In this document: positions 1 to 5,539 of the stretch, piece after piece
How positions within the stretch are numbered: the stretch's first letter is position 1
Layout of the letters: each line of letters starts with the position of its first letter
NCBI RefSeq assembly: GCF_902488535.1
Contig: NZ_CABTWO010000036.1
Span: 1-6,309 of the forward strand
From: an uncultured Mobiluncus sp.
Lineage (GTDB): Bacteria > Actinomycetota > Actinomycetes > Actinomycetales > Actinomycetaceae
Direction: 5' to 3'
DNA: 6,309 bases
Made by a program: the position numbers and the translations under genes
The notes under the pieces: generated by a model
Seen by the model: only the letters and a program-made list of their open reading frames with translations
The model's database searches: none
What the model was told of the DNA's origin: nothing

Positions 1-45
1 GTACTGCACACGCCGGTGTGTGGGAGAGTAGGAAACCGCCGCACT
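1..45 (+). rRNA. rrf: 5S ribosomal RNA, 3' end (partial)
   Basis: The first ~45 bases match the conserved 3' part of actinobacterial 5S rRNA: GTACTGCAC, then a small CACAC...GTGTG hairpin, then GGGAGAGTAGG and a closing CCGCCGCAC that would pair with the 5' end of the molecule outside the window. The start lies upstream of the window. The exact 3' end (44-46) is inferred from the terminal helix. The strong hairpin immediately downstream fits the end of an rRNA operon, so 16S and 23S genes are expected just upstream on the same strand. Confidence 0.9.
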
Positions 46-55
46 AACACTTCAA

Positions 56-94
56 AAACGTTTCGCCCCCACCCCGTGGGGGCGAAACCCGTTT
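56..94 (+). terminator. rRNA operon terminator hairpin
   Basis: A perfect 12-bp inverted repeat, TTTCGCCCCCAC (61-72) and GTGGGGGCGAAA (76-87), closes on a 3-nt CCC loop. One more G-C pair (60/88) is possible; alternatively an outer AAACG/CGTTT stem (56-60 with 90-94) forms around a 2-nt bulge at 88-89. The downstream U-tract is short (GTTT), as is common in actinobacterial terminators. It begins about 10-15 nt after the 5S 3' end, so it most likely ends rRNA transcription. Confidence 0.88.
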
Positions 95-137
95 AAACCA
101 CACAACAACTAGAGAACCCCACCAACTCAGCTTTGGA

Positions 138-150
138 CCGGGCTGCCCGG
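138..150. promoter_or_regulatory. palindrome in sirtuin promoter, possible operator
   Basis: CCGGGC-T-GCCCGG is a perfect 6+1+6 inverted repeat centred on position 144. It sits directly upstream of the predicted -10 hexamer (153-158), where the -35/-10 spacer would be, so a bound repressor could block RNA polymerase. It could equally be a chance GC-rich palindrome. No regulator gene is in the window to pair it with. Confidence 0.35.
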
Positions 151-152
151 CG

Positions 153-158
153 TAGGAT
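153..158 (+). promoter_or_regulatory. -10 element (TAGGAT) of the sirtuin gene, leaderless
   Basis: TAGGAT fits TANNNT and ends exactly 6 nt before the GTG at 165, which would place the transcription start on the first base of the start codon. The only -35-like candidate, TTGGAC at 133-138, is 14 bp away, shorter than ideal. The overlapping GGATGGAG could instead be read as a weak Shine-Dalgarno. The same spacing recurs at four other genes here, which favours the leaderless reading. Confidence 0.65.
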
Positions 159-164
159 GGAGCC

Positions 165-1019
165 GTGAGCAACCTCGACATTCTTGATGAAATGACACGT
201 CAACAGCTAGAGACTTTGGCGGGATGGATGAGAGGGAAAAAGACCGTGCTGGTCACGGGGGCTGGCATGTCCACCGACACCGGCATTCCCGATTATCGCG
301 GCAAAGGTAACACCGAGATACCTTCGGTGGAATATGACCAGTTTGTCAGTGACCCGGTGTGGCAGCGCTGGGTTTGGGCACGCAACCACCAGACCTGGCA
401 AACCATGTTGTCCCTTGACCCCGCCCCAGCACATCTCGCGCAAGCGAGACTGGAACGTGCCGGGCTGCTGACCGGCATCGCGACCCAAAACGTTGACGGC
501 CTGGATTTAAAAGCCGGATGCAAGGAAGTCTATGAGATGCACGGTTCTTTCGTGCGAGTGGAATGCGTAGATTGTGGGGAAGTCACCGACAGACAAGCGC
601 TGCACGAACGACTCACCGAAGCAAACCCGGATTATCCACTTGACCTGGATCCCGCGCACGTCGCCATTCTGGCGGTGGCGGATCGGAAAGCCGCCGAGGC
701 TTGCACGTTCAAAACCGTGCCTTGTGAACGTTGCGGCGGATTGCTGAAACCGGCGGTCGTGTTTTTTGGGCAGTTACTTCCCGCAGATGTGATGTCCCGG
801 GCGTATGCAGCCGCGGCAAAGGCCGACGTAGTGCTGGTGGTGGGTTCTTCGCTGGTGGTGGGGACGGCAACATATGTGATGCAGGCGGGTTTGGCGAAAG
901 GAGCCCCGTTGGCAATCATCAATCAGGGGCGCACCATGTACGACCGGGCGGCGGATCTGCGCGTCGAAGGCGGAGCTTCCCAATGCCTGACGGTCTTGGC
1001 GGATTTACTGGGAGCCTGA
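165..1019 (+). CDS. Sir2-family NAD-dependent protein deacylase (class II, SIRT4-like sirtuin)
   Basis: This 284-aa cytosolic protein has the full sirtuin core. The Rossmann NAD-binding motif GAGMSTDTGIPDYRG is at residues 32-46, TQNVDGL (Asn109, Asp111) at 107-113, the catalytic His126 in MHGSF, a structural zinc site with Cys134/Cys137 and Cys187/Cys190, VVFFGQ at 198-203, GSSL at 227-230 and IINQG at 251-255. Sirtuins remove acyl groups from lysine using NAD, giving nicotinamide and O-acyl-ADP-ribose. The IPDYRG form, the RWVWARNH stretch near 68-75 and the ~49-residue linker between the Cys pairs fit class II. Gln203 replaces the Glu common after FFG. The GTG start is supported by the TAGGAT hexamer 6 nt upstream; the next in-frame ATG (codon 10) would still keep the whole domain. 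Acyl preference and substrate cannot be told from sequence. It is probably monocistronic, between the rRNA terminator and a convergent gene. Confidence 0.93.
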   Translation: MSNLDILDEMTRQQLETLAGWMRGKKTVLVTGAGMSTDTGIPDYRGKGNTEIPSVEYDQFVSDPVWQRWVWARNHQTWQTMLSLDPAPAHLAQARLERAGLLTGIATQNVDGLDLKAGCKEVYEMHGSFVRVECVDCGEVTDRQALHERLTEANPDYPLDLDPAHVAILAVADRKAAEACTFKTVPCERCGGLLKPAVVFFGQLLPADVMSRAYAAAAKADVVLVVGSSLVVGTATYVMQAGLAKGAPLAIINQGRTMYDRAADLRVEGGASQCLTVLADLLGA

Positions 1020-1035
1020 CGGAAGGGTAACTCAG

Positions 1036-1050
1036 CGCCGCTCAGTGGCG
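1036..1050 (+). terminator. short hairpin between the convergent sirtuin and GDPD genes
   Basis: CGCCGC (1036-1041) can pair with GTGGCG (1045-1050) with one G-U wobble around a TCA loop, 17 nt after the sirtuin stop. The loop is the complement of the stop codon of the opposing gene. There is no U-tract (TAAAG follows), so it is at best a weak terminator for the + strand; on the - strand the wobble becomes an A-C mismatch. Confidence 0.25.
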
Positions 1051-1779
1051 TAAAGCCGCTCGTATCTCATCAGCTATATCAGTAAAAATCCCGTCAACTC
1101 CCCAACTGGCGAGTTCACGAGCGCGGGAAGGGTTGTTGACGGTCCACACGTTTATCTGTAGCCCCGCGTCCTTGAGGCGTCGAGTCATTTCGGCGGTGAG
1201 CCCGCTGTCTTCGGGATGAATCGCGGTGGCGCCGACCTGTTCGCAGCGGCTAATCGCGTCATCCCACAGACATTCTTTAGTAAATAGGCAGGCCAGCTGT
1301 AAATCGGGACGTTGCTGGTGAATCTGGTACAGAAATACGTGATTAAACGAGCTGATGAACAAATCTTCAGGCCGCACGTCCCGAATCTCGTGTAAAACAG
1401 TGTCAATCAACAGGCGAGACATGGCACCGCCAGCCTCGTTAGATTTCACTTCCAGATTGCATTTCATATGGCTATCTCTAAGGAAGATCAAAAGGTCGGT
1501 GAGGAGGGGAATTCTTTCGTTATGGTAACGGGTGCCGTCACCGAATTTGGCTCCCGCGGAAATCTCAGAGAGATCCGAGAACTTCAGGTTATACATTGAA
1601 CCGCTGCGGTCAGTGGTGCGGTCCAAAGTGGAATCGTGCAGGATAACAGCGGTGCCGTCTCCCAGAATGTCAACGTCAGTTTCTATCCATTCCACACCGG
1701 CTTCGTGAGCCAGCTGGAAGGCTGCCATGGTGTTTTCCGGAGCTTGTCGGTTTAGACCGCGGTGCGCAAAAATCTTCAT
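1042..1779 (-). CDS. glycerophosphodiester phosphodiesterase (GDPD, UgpQ-like)
   Basis: This 245-aa protein hydrolyses glycerophosphodiesters such as deacylated phospholipids to sn-glycerol 3-phosphate and an alcohol. The GDPD TIM-barrel signature is complete: HRG at 6-8 (catalytic His6), PENT at 14-17, metal-binding WIETDVD at 31-37 (Glu33, Asp35), LHD at 47-49 (second catalytic His48), TTDRSG at 55-60, LEVK at 109-112 (Glu110), SSF at 143-145, VWTVN at 211-215 and VDGIFTD at 228-234. There is no signal peptide or membrane segment, and the length is typical of small cytoplasmic GDPDs. Translation from the ATG at 1779 begins almost directly on the barrel's first strand (KIFAHRG), so little N-terminal choice exists. 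The TAGACT hexamer 6 nt upstream supports a leaderless start. It is transcribed divergently from the radical SAM gene and convergently with the sirtuin gene, so it appears to be a single-gene unit. Substrate specificity is not readable. Confidence 0.93.
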   Translation of the reverse strand: MKIFAHRGLNRQAPENTMAAFQLAHEAGVEWIETDVDILGDGTAVILHDSTLDRTTDRSGSMYNLKFSDLSEISAGAKFGDGTRYHNERIPLLTDLLIFLRDSHMKCNLEVKSNEAGGAMSRLLIDTVLHEIRDVRPEDLFISSFNHVFLYQIHQQRPDLQLACLFTKECLWDDAISRCEQVGATAIHPEDSGLTAEMTRRLKDAGLQINVWTVNNPSRARELASWGVDGIFTDIADEIRAALRH

Positions 1780-1785
1780 GGTTTC

Positions 1786-1791
1786 AGTCTA
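1786..1791 (-). promoter_or_regulatory. -10 element (TAGACT) of the GDPD gene, leaderless
   Basis: Read on the - strand, TAGACT is followed by exactly 6 nt (GAAACC) and then the ATG of the GDPD gene. No Shine-Dalgarno is visible. Its first two bases (1791-1790) are shared with the opposed -10 hexamer of the radical SAM gene. No good -35 is seen; TTCAAA (1819-1814, - strand) is about 22 bp away, which is too far. Confidence 0.65.
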
Positions 1792-1795
1792 AGGT
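1790..1795 (+). promoter_or_regulatory. -10 element (TAAGGT) of the radical SAM gene, leaderless
   Basis: TAAGGT is followed by 6 nt (TGATTT) and then the ATG at 1802, giving a predicted transcript that starts at the A of the start codon. No purine-rich ribosome binding site lies in the usual place. It overlaps the divergent GDPD -10 hexamer by two bases. Confidence 0.65.
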
Positions 1796-1801
1796 TGATT
1801 T

Positions 1802-2854
1802 ATGGGCGATGTGTTTGAAACTATCGGGACGCAAAGTCGAGGCCGAGTCGCAAAGTGGTGGACTTTGCTTGAGGACGGTCGAATTCGCTGCGACTTATGC
1901 ACCCGCGCCTGTACGCTGCGCGATGGGCAAAGAGGGTTTTGTTATACCCGGATAGCTCAAGGTCAAAAAATGGTGCTCGATACCTACGGGCGGTGTTCCG
2001 GAATTGGGCTCGATCCCATTGAGAAAAAGCCGCTGTATCATTTTTTGCCGGGTTCTCAGGTGTTGTCCTTCGGGACCGCGGGATGCAATCTGAACTGTCG
2101 GTTTTGCCAAAACTGGGACATTTCCAAAGCCCGGGAAAATGACCGTTTAACCACGACTGTCTCTCCTGGGGAAATCGCGGATTTGGCACTGCACTACGGG
2201 GCACAATCGGTTGCTTTCACCTATAACGATCCCACGATTTTTGCCGAATACGCCATAGATACCGCGAGAGCCTGCCACGCCGAGAAACTGCGGACAGTAG
2301 CGGTGAGTGCCGGGTATATCTGTGCTGAACCGCGGCGGGAGATGTATGCGGAAATGGATGGGGCGAACCTCGATCTAAAGGGGTTTACTGAAGATTTTTA
2401 TTGGCATTTGACCGGTGCGCATTTACGGGATGTGCTGGAAACTATTGCTTACGTATGCAACGAAACCGAGTGCTGGGTGGAACTGACCACGCTGCTGATT
2501 CCCGGTCATAACGATTCTGACACGGAAATTCGGAACCTTGTGAAGTGGATAGTCGATAATGTTGGACCGGACGTTCCACTGCATTTCTCGGCTTTTCATC
2601 CTGATTGGAAGATGCGTGATGTGCCGCGAACCCCGGCAAAAACGTTGCAGCGAGCGCGGGAAATTGCACAAGGTGAAGGAATTCGTTTCGTCTATATCGG
2701 CAACGTGCGCGACCGTGAGGGGGGAAGCACGTTTTGTCCCGGGTGCGGAGATTCGCTTATCACGAGGGACTGGTTCGACGTTTGCAAAAACGCGGTTGGA
2801 GAGTCGGGGCAATGTCCCCGCTGCGCAACTGTCATCCCTGGAGTCTGGACTTAG
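1802..2854 (+). CDS. amrS: AmmeMemoRadiSam system radical SAM enzyme
   Basis: This 350-aa protein matches the radical SAM family named for co-occurrence with AMMECR1 and Memo domain proteins. The 4Fe-4S/SAM motif is CNLNCRFC (Cys95, Cys99, Cys102), followed by QNWDIS. Other family landmarks are an N-terminal cysteine cluster (Cys30, Cys33, Cys37, Cys47), GLDPIEKKPLYHF (69-81), FTYNDPTIFAEY (139-150), NLDLKGF (189-195), LIPGHND (232-238) and FSAFHPDWKM (262-271). The C-terminal CPGCG...CPRC (Cys312, Cys315, Cys338, Cys341) looks like a zinc ribbon or a second metal site. The enzyme should cleave SAM to a 5'-deoxyadenosyl radical; to my knowledge its substrate is not established. The length is normal. 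No Memo or AMMECR1 gene is in the window: the neighbours are a divergent GDPD gene and a convergent rsmI. The start is fixed by the TAAGGT-N6-ATG arrangement. Its TAG stop overlaps the rsmI stop tail-to-tail. Confidence 0.92.
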   Translation: MGDVFETIGTQSRGRVAKWWTLLEDGRIRCDLCTRACTLRDGQRGFCYTRIAQGQKMVLDTYGRCSGIGLDPIEKKPLYHFLPGSQVLSFGTAGCNLNCRFCQNWDISKARENDRLTTTVSPGEIADLALHYGAQSVAFTYNDPTIFAEYAIDTARACHAEKLRTVAVSAGYICAEPRREMYAEMDGANLDLKGFTEDFYWHLTGAHLRDVLETIAYVCNETECWVELTTLLIPGHNDSDTEIRNLVKWIVDNVGPDVPLHFSAFHPDWKMRDVPRTPAKTLQRAREIAQGEGIRFVYIGNVRDREGGSTFCPGCGDSLITRDWFDVCKNAVGESGQCPRCATVIPGVWT

Positions 2855-3723
2855 TCGCTTTTTCCCCCGAGATAAGAGGAAAAAAGTTCATTAGCGGAGC
2901 CGCCGAACCAGGTCGCAATGAGCTTAGCCGCTGCTTTTGCCTTCACCCCATTGTGTACCAGCTGTTCCATTTTTTCCAGGTGCCGTGTTGGGGATTCAGC
3001 CTGACCCCCGGCGGGTGCTCCTTGGACGACGATAACGATTTCGCCTAACACCTCGGGACGTGAGCATAACTCAGTATGCACAGATTCCAAGGTACCCCTG
3101 ATAAATTCTTCATGGGTTTTCGTCAGTTCTCGCGCCAGTGCAGCCGGTCGAGCGGGGCCGAAAACCTGAACCATAGCGTCCAGCGTCTCGATGGTTCGGC
3201 GGGGCGACTCCAAGAAAATCAGGGACTCGCTGCGAGTCGAGAAAGATTGTAACGTCTGGTACAAAGCGGCGGTCTTCCGCGGCAAGAACCCCACGAAGGT
3301 GAAAGAATCTGTCGGCAAGCCCGAACCTACCAAAGCCAGCAGCGGAGCGGAAGGACCGGGCAGAACCGTAAACGGTATTCCAGCCTGTGCGGCAGCCTGG
3401 CTCAGGCGAAACCCCGGATCTGAAATTCCCGGCATTCCAGCATCTGAAACCTGCAGAACCCGTTTGCCGTCGCGGGCTAGGCTCAATAATTCCGTGGTCA
3501 TTGCGGCTTCATTATGCTCGTGGTAAGCCAACAGGCGGGCGGACATTTCGATTCCCAGGCGGCGGGCTAAATCGCGGGTTCTACGGGTATCTTCGCAAGC
3601 CACGACCTCGGCGGTGCGAAGCGCCTCGCACAAACGGGGTGAGCCGTCGCCGACATTTCCGATTGGGGTTCCGGCCAGAACTAGGTTTACTTCCTCAAAC
3701 ACCGGGGGATAATCCATGCTCAC
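2851..3723 (-). CDS. rsmI: 16S rRNA (cytidine(1402)-2'-O)-methyltransferase RsmI
   Basis: This 290-aa SAM-dependent enzyme of the tetrapyrrole-methylase fold adds the 2'-O-methyl group to C1402 in the 16S rRNA decoding centre; RsmH makes the N4-methylation of the same base. Visible motifs are AGTPIGN at 17-23, CEDTRRT at 43-49, VSDAGMPGISDPG at 92-104, LPGPSA at 121-126, GFLPRK at 145-150, ESPRR at 172-176 and the RELTKTHEEFIRG stretch from 198. A C-terminal helical extension (KAKAAAKLIA from 251) is normal for the family. Length is typical. The start is uncertain by two codons: GTG at 3723 is preceded at 6 nt by AAGAAT, a near -10 match, while an ATG lies at 3717-3715; both keep the entire domain. 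The gene diverges from pmt, an arrangement also known in mycobacteria (Rv1003/Rv1002c), and its TAA stop lies inside a 4-bp overlap with the radical SAM gene. Confidence 0.95.
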   Translation of the reverse strand: MSMDYPPVFEEVNLVLAGTPIGNVGDGSPRLCEALRTAEVVACEDTRRTRDLARRLGIEMSARLLAYHEHNEAAMTTELLSLARDGKRVLQVSDAGMPGISDPGFRLSQAAAQAGIPFTVLPGPSAPLLALVGSGLPTDSFTFVGFLPRKTAALYQTLQSFSTRSESLIFLESPRRTIETLDAMVQVFGPARPAALARELTKTHEEFIRGTLESVHTELCSRPEVLGEIVIVVQGAPAGGQAESPTRHLEKMEQLVHNGVKAKAAAKLIATWFGGSANELFSSYLGGKSD

Positions 3724-3729
3724 CGTTCC

Positions 3730-3735
3730 ATTCTT
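3730..3735 (-). promoter_or_regulatory. possible -10 element (AAGAAT) of rsmI
   Basis: On the - strand AAGAAT keeps the A at position 2 and T at position 6 of a -10 hexamer and lies 6 nt (GGAACG) before the GTG at 3723, the spacing seen at the other genes. The first base is A rather than T, so the match is imperfect. An alternative is TTTAAT (3743-3738, - strand), which would give a leader of about 8 nt and would overlap the pmt -10. Confidence 0.35.
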
Positions 3736-3739
3736 CCAT

Positions 3740-3745
3740 TAAACT
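3740..3745 (+). promoter_or_regulatory. -10 element (TAAACT) of pmt, leaderless
   Basis: TAAACT is followed by exactly 6 nt (TGAGGC) and the GTG at 3752. The TGAGG in that spacer resembles a Shine-Dalgarno but sits only about 2 nt from the start codon, too close to work normally, which favours leaderless initiation. It also supports the far-upstream GTG as the true start of pmt. Confidence 0.65.
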
Positions 3746-3751
3746 TGAGGC

Positions 3752-5509
3752 GTGAATATCCCACCTCGACCCGCACCTACGGAGTACCGAAACGCTCCCG
3801 CATCCGGCCTGGCCCTGCTGCTGCATCCGGGTAGGCCGGCCTTCGTGGGAAGCGCTTTCCGAGCACGGCCCCAACGCGGGGAGCGGGAATACCTCTGGGG
3901 ATGGCTGGGACCTCTGGTGGTGGCTTTTCTGGTGTTTTTGACTCGGGTGGTGCGTCTGGGGGCAATCAAAACCCTGATTTTTGACGAAACGTACTATGTC
4001 AAAGATGCCTACGGCCTCATCAAACGCGGCTACGAAGTGCAGTGGCCTAAAGATTTCGACCCCACGTTTATCTCCGGGAGTTTCAAAACCCCGCTGGAAG
4101 GTTCTTTTGTGGTGCATCCCACCGTGGGAAAATGGCTAATCGGGCTGGGAATCAAACTGTTCGGCAACCAACCTTTCGGGTGGCGTATCGCGGTCTGTGT
4201 GGCCGGTGCAGTGGCGGTCTACCTGGTGGGGCGCATTGTGTGGGAGCTATTTGGCAACGCCAGCATGGCCACTCTCGCCTCCGTTTTGATGGGTTTGGAC
4301 GGGGTACAAATTGCCCTGTCCCGCACCGCCATCCTCGACATTTTCCTGGAAATGTTTATCCTCCTGGGGGTGCTGTACGTTATTCGCGATCAACTCAGCT
4401 ATCGCCCACGGCTAATCGCTGACCTCCAAGACATCGATGCGGCAAGACACACTGAGCAGTTGCGTCAACGTTTTCGGCGTGCGGGCAGCGAGAGTGCGGA
4501 AACCTTGCCCGGCAGCAAGCACCGGGCTGCCGGCTTAGGCGTAGCCCCTAACTATTCTCGCTTTGTGCTTTCTTGGGGGCCAAGCTATTGGTGGCGGCCC
4601 TGGCTTTTCGCGGCGGGCATTGCCTTTGGCTTGGCCATGAGTGTGAAGTGGTCAGGGCTCTACGTTGTAGCGGTCTTTGGGATTTTTGTGTTCATTCGAG
4701 AGCTATCCGCCAGGTGGCGCACCGAGCCGCGCTGGATTGGGTCGTCTGTCCTGACCGGGGGGCTTCCCGCTTTCGTGAACTTGGTGCCGATTGCTTTCCT
4801 GACTTACGTGGTTTCCTGGATGGGATGGTTTACCCATTCACAAGCGTGGGGACACACCAATCGCGGTTTGGTGGCGGATTGGCTCGATTATCATCGCCAG
4901 ATTTTTGTTTTCCACACTAACCTGGACGCCACCCACCCCTACATGGCTAACCCGTGGGGATGGCTTTTGCAGCTGCGTCCCACTTCGTTTTATTACGAAG
5001 GGGTGCCGGGGGACTGCGGAGCCAGCAGGTGTATTGAGGCGGTCAATTCCTTGGGTAACCCGATTCTGTGGTGGGTCGGATTTGTGGCGTTCATCCTGGT
5101 CATGGTAGCGGCATTCGGGTTCCTCGACTGGCGTGCCGGGCTGATCTTTACTGGATATATGGCCACTTGGCTGCCCTGGCTGGTGTACTCCAATCGAACC
5201 ATATTTACTTTTTACACGGTGGTTATCTCTCCCTTCATGATTATGGCGGTGGTGTATCTGTTGGGTCTGTTGATGGGGGCTTGGCGAATCACCAAAGACC
5301 GAAATTGGACCGGTCGATACAATCTGGTGCCCGACTTGAGCCAGGTTTCCCGAGGCGAGTTCATCACTGCCCTGGTAATCATAGTGTTCATTTTCGTAGC
5401 GGCAGTGTTCTTTTTCCCCATCTGGACCGGTATGCCTATGCCCGAAGACCACTACGGGTGGCGAATGTGGCTGAATAATCCTGACACGAAGTGGGCTTAC
5501 TGGATTTAG
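3752..5509 (+). CDS. pmt: polyprenol-phosphate-mannose--protein mannosyltransferase (Pmt, GT39)
   Basis: This 585-aa polytopic membrane protein transfers mannose from a polyprenyl-phosphate carrier to Ser/Thr of exported proteins on the outer face of the cytoplasmic membrane. GT39 features are the catalytic Asp-Glu pair in FDETYY (Asp78, Glu79), VVHPTVGKW (120-128), SRTAILD (190-196), KWSGLY (299-304) and the GVPGDCGASRC loop (417-427; Cys422 and Cys427 could form a disulfide), then NPILWW. By eye there are about 11 membrane segments, near 50-66, 143-160, 172-189, 196-211, 284-299, 302-315, 340-357, 437-457, 462-478, 488-510 and 538-556. A ~45-residue Pro/Arg-rich tail precedes the first segment. 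A long charged loop at about 212-280, with ADLQDIDAARHTEQLRQRF, seems longer than in mycobacterial Pmt as I recall it. The GTG start rests on TAAACT-N6-GTG; a later start would shorten only the tail. The gene diverges from rsmI and is followed by metG 30 bp on. Confidence 0.93.
   Translation: MNIPPRPAPTEYRNAPASGLALLLHPGRPAFVGSAFRARPQRGEREYLWGWLGPLVVAFLVFLTRVVRLGAIKTLIFDETYYVKDAYGLIKRGYEVQWPKDFDPTFISGSFKTPLEGSFVVHPTVGKWLIGLGIKLFGNQPFGWRIAVCVAGAVAVYLVGRIVWELFGNASMATLASVLMGLDGVQIALSRTAILDIFLEMFILLGVLYVIRDQLSYRPRLIADLQDIDAARHTEQLRQRFRRAGSESAETLPGSKHRAAGLGVAPNYSRFVLSWGPSYWWRPWLFAAGIAFGLAMSVKWSGLYVVAVFGIFVFIRELSARWRTEPRWIGSSVLTGGLPAFVNLVPIAFLTYVVSWMGWFTHSQAWGHTNRGLVADWLDYHRQIFVFHTNLDATHPYMANPWGWLLQLRPTSFYYEGVPGDCGASRCIEAVNSLGNPILWWVGFVAFILVMVAAFGFLDWRAGLIFTGYMATWLPWLVYSNRTIFTFYTVVISPFMIMAVVYLLGLLMGAWRITKDRNWTGRYNLVPDLSQVSRGEFITALVIIVFIFVAAVFFFPIWTGMPMPEDHYGWRMWLNNPDTKWAYWI
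4509..4533. repeat. 8-bp inverted repeat inside the pmt loop region
   Basis: CCGGCAGC (4509-4516) and GCTGCCGG (4526-4533) form a perfect inverted repeat around a 9-nt loop. It lies in the part of pmt encoding the charged loop (about residues 253-261), the least conserved part of the protein. The right part, ACCGGGCTGCCGGC (4521-4534), resembles the ACCGGGCTGCCCGGC palindrome region (137-151) ahead of the sirtuin gene with one base missing. It could be chance in GC-rich coding DNA. Confidence 0.4.
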
Positions 5510-5527
5510 GGAACATACCGGCGGCGT

Positions 5528-5533
5528 TAGGAT
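5528..5533 (+). promoter_or_regulatory. -10 element (TAGGAT) of metG, leaderless
   Basis: TAGGAT, the same hexamer as at the sirtuin gene, ends 6 nt (AGAGTC) before the metG ATG at 5540. It lies in the 30-bp gap after pmt, where no terminator hairpin is visible, so metG could be transcribed both from here and by read-through from pmt. No clear -35 is seen; it would fall inside the pmt stop region. Confidence 0.62.
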
Positions 5534-5539
5534 AGAGTC

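Noticed and set aside
91..98. GTTTAAAC palindrome after the 5S terminator
   Set aside because: It is an 8-bp restriction-site-like palindrome with no flanking repeats or att-like features; part of it is explained by the outer stem of the terminator.
2859..2885. TTTTTCC ... GGAAAAA inverted repeat as a terminator after the radical SAM gene
   Set aside because: The stem is mostly A-T with a 12-nt loop, no U-tract follows on the + strand, and it lies within the rsmI coding sequence. It is too weak to annotate as a terminator.
3745..3751. TGAGG as a Shine-Dalgarno for pmt
   Set aside because: It ends only about 2 nt from the GTG, too close for normal ribosome binding; the TAAACT-N6-GTG leaderless arrangement explains the start better.
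3695..4117. - strand open frame overlapping the rsmI/pmt divide (about 140 codons)
   Set aside because: It would cover both start regions and the shared promoter gap and is antisense to the conserved FDETYY region of pmt; no domain is recognisable.
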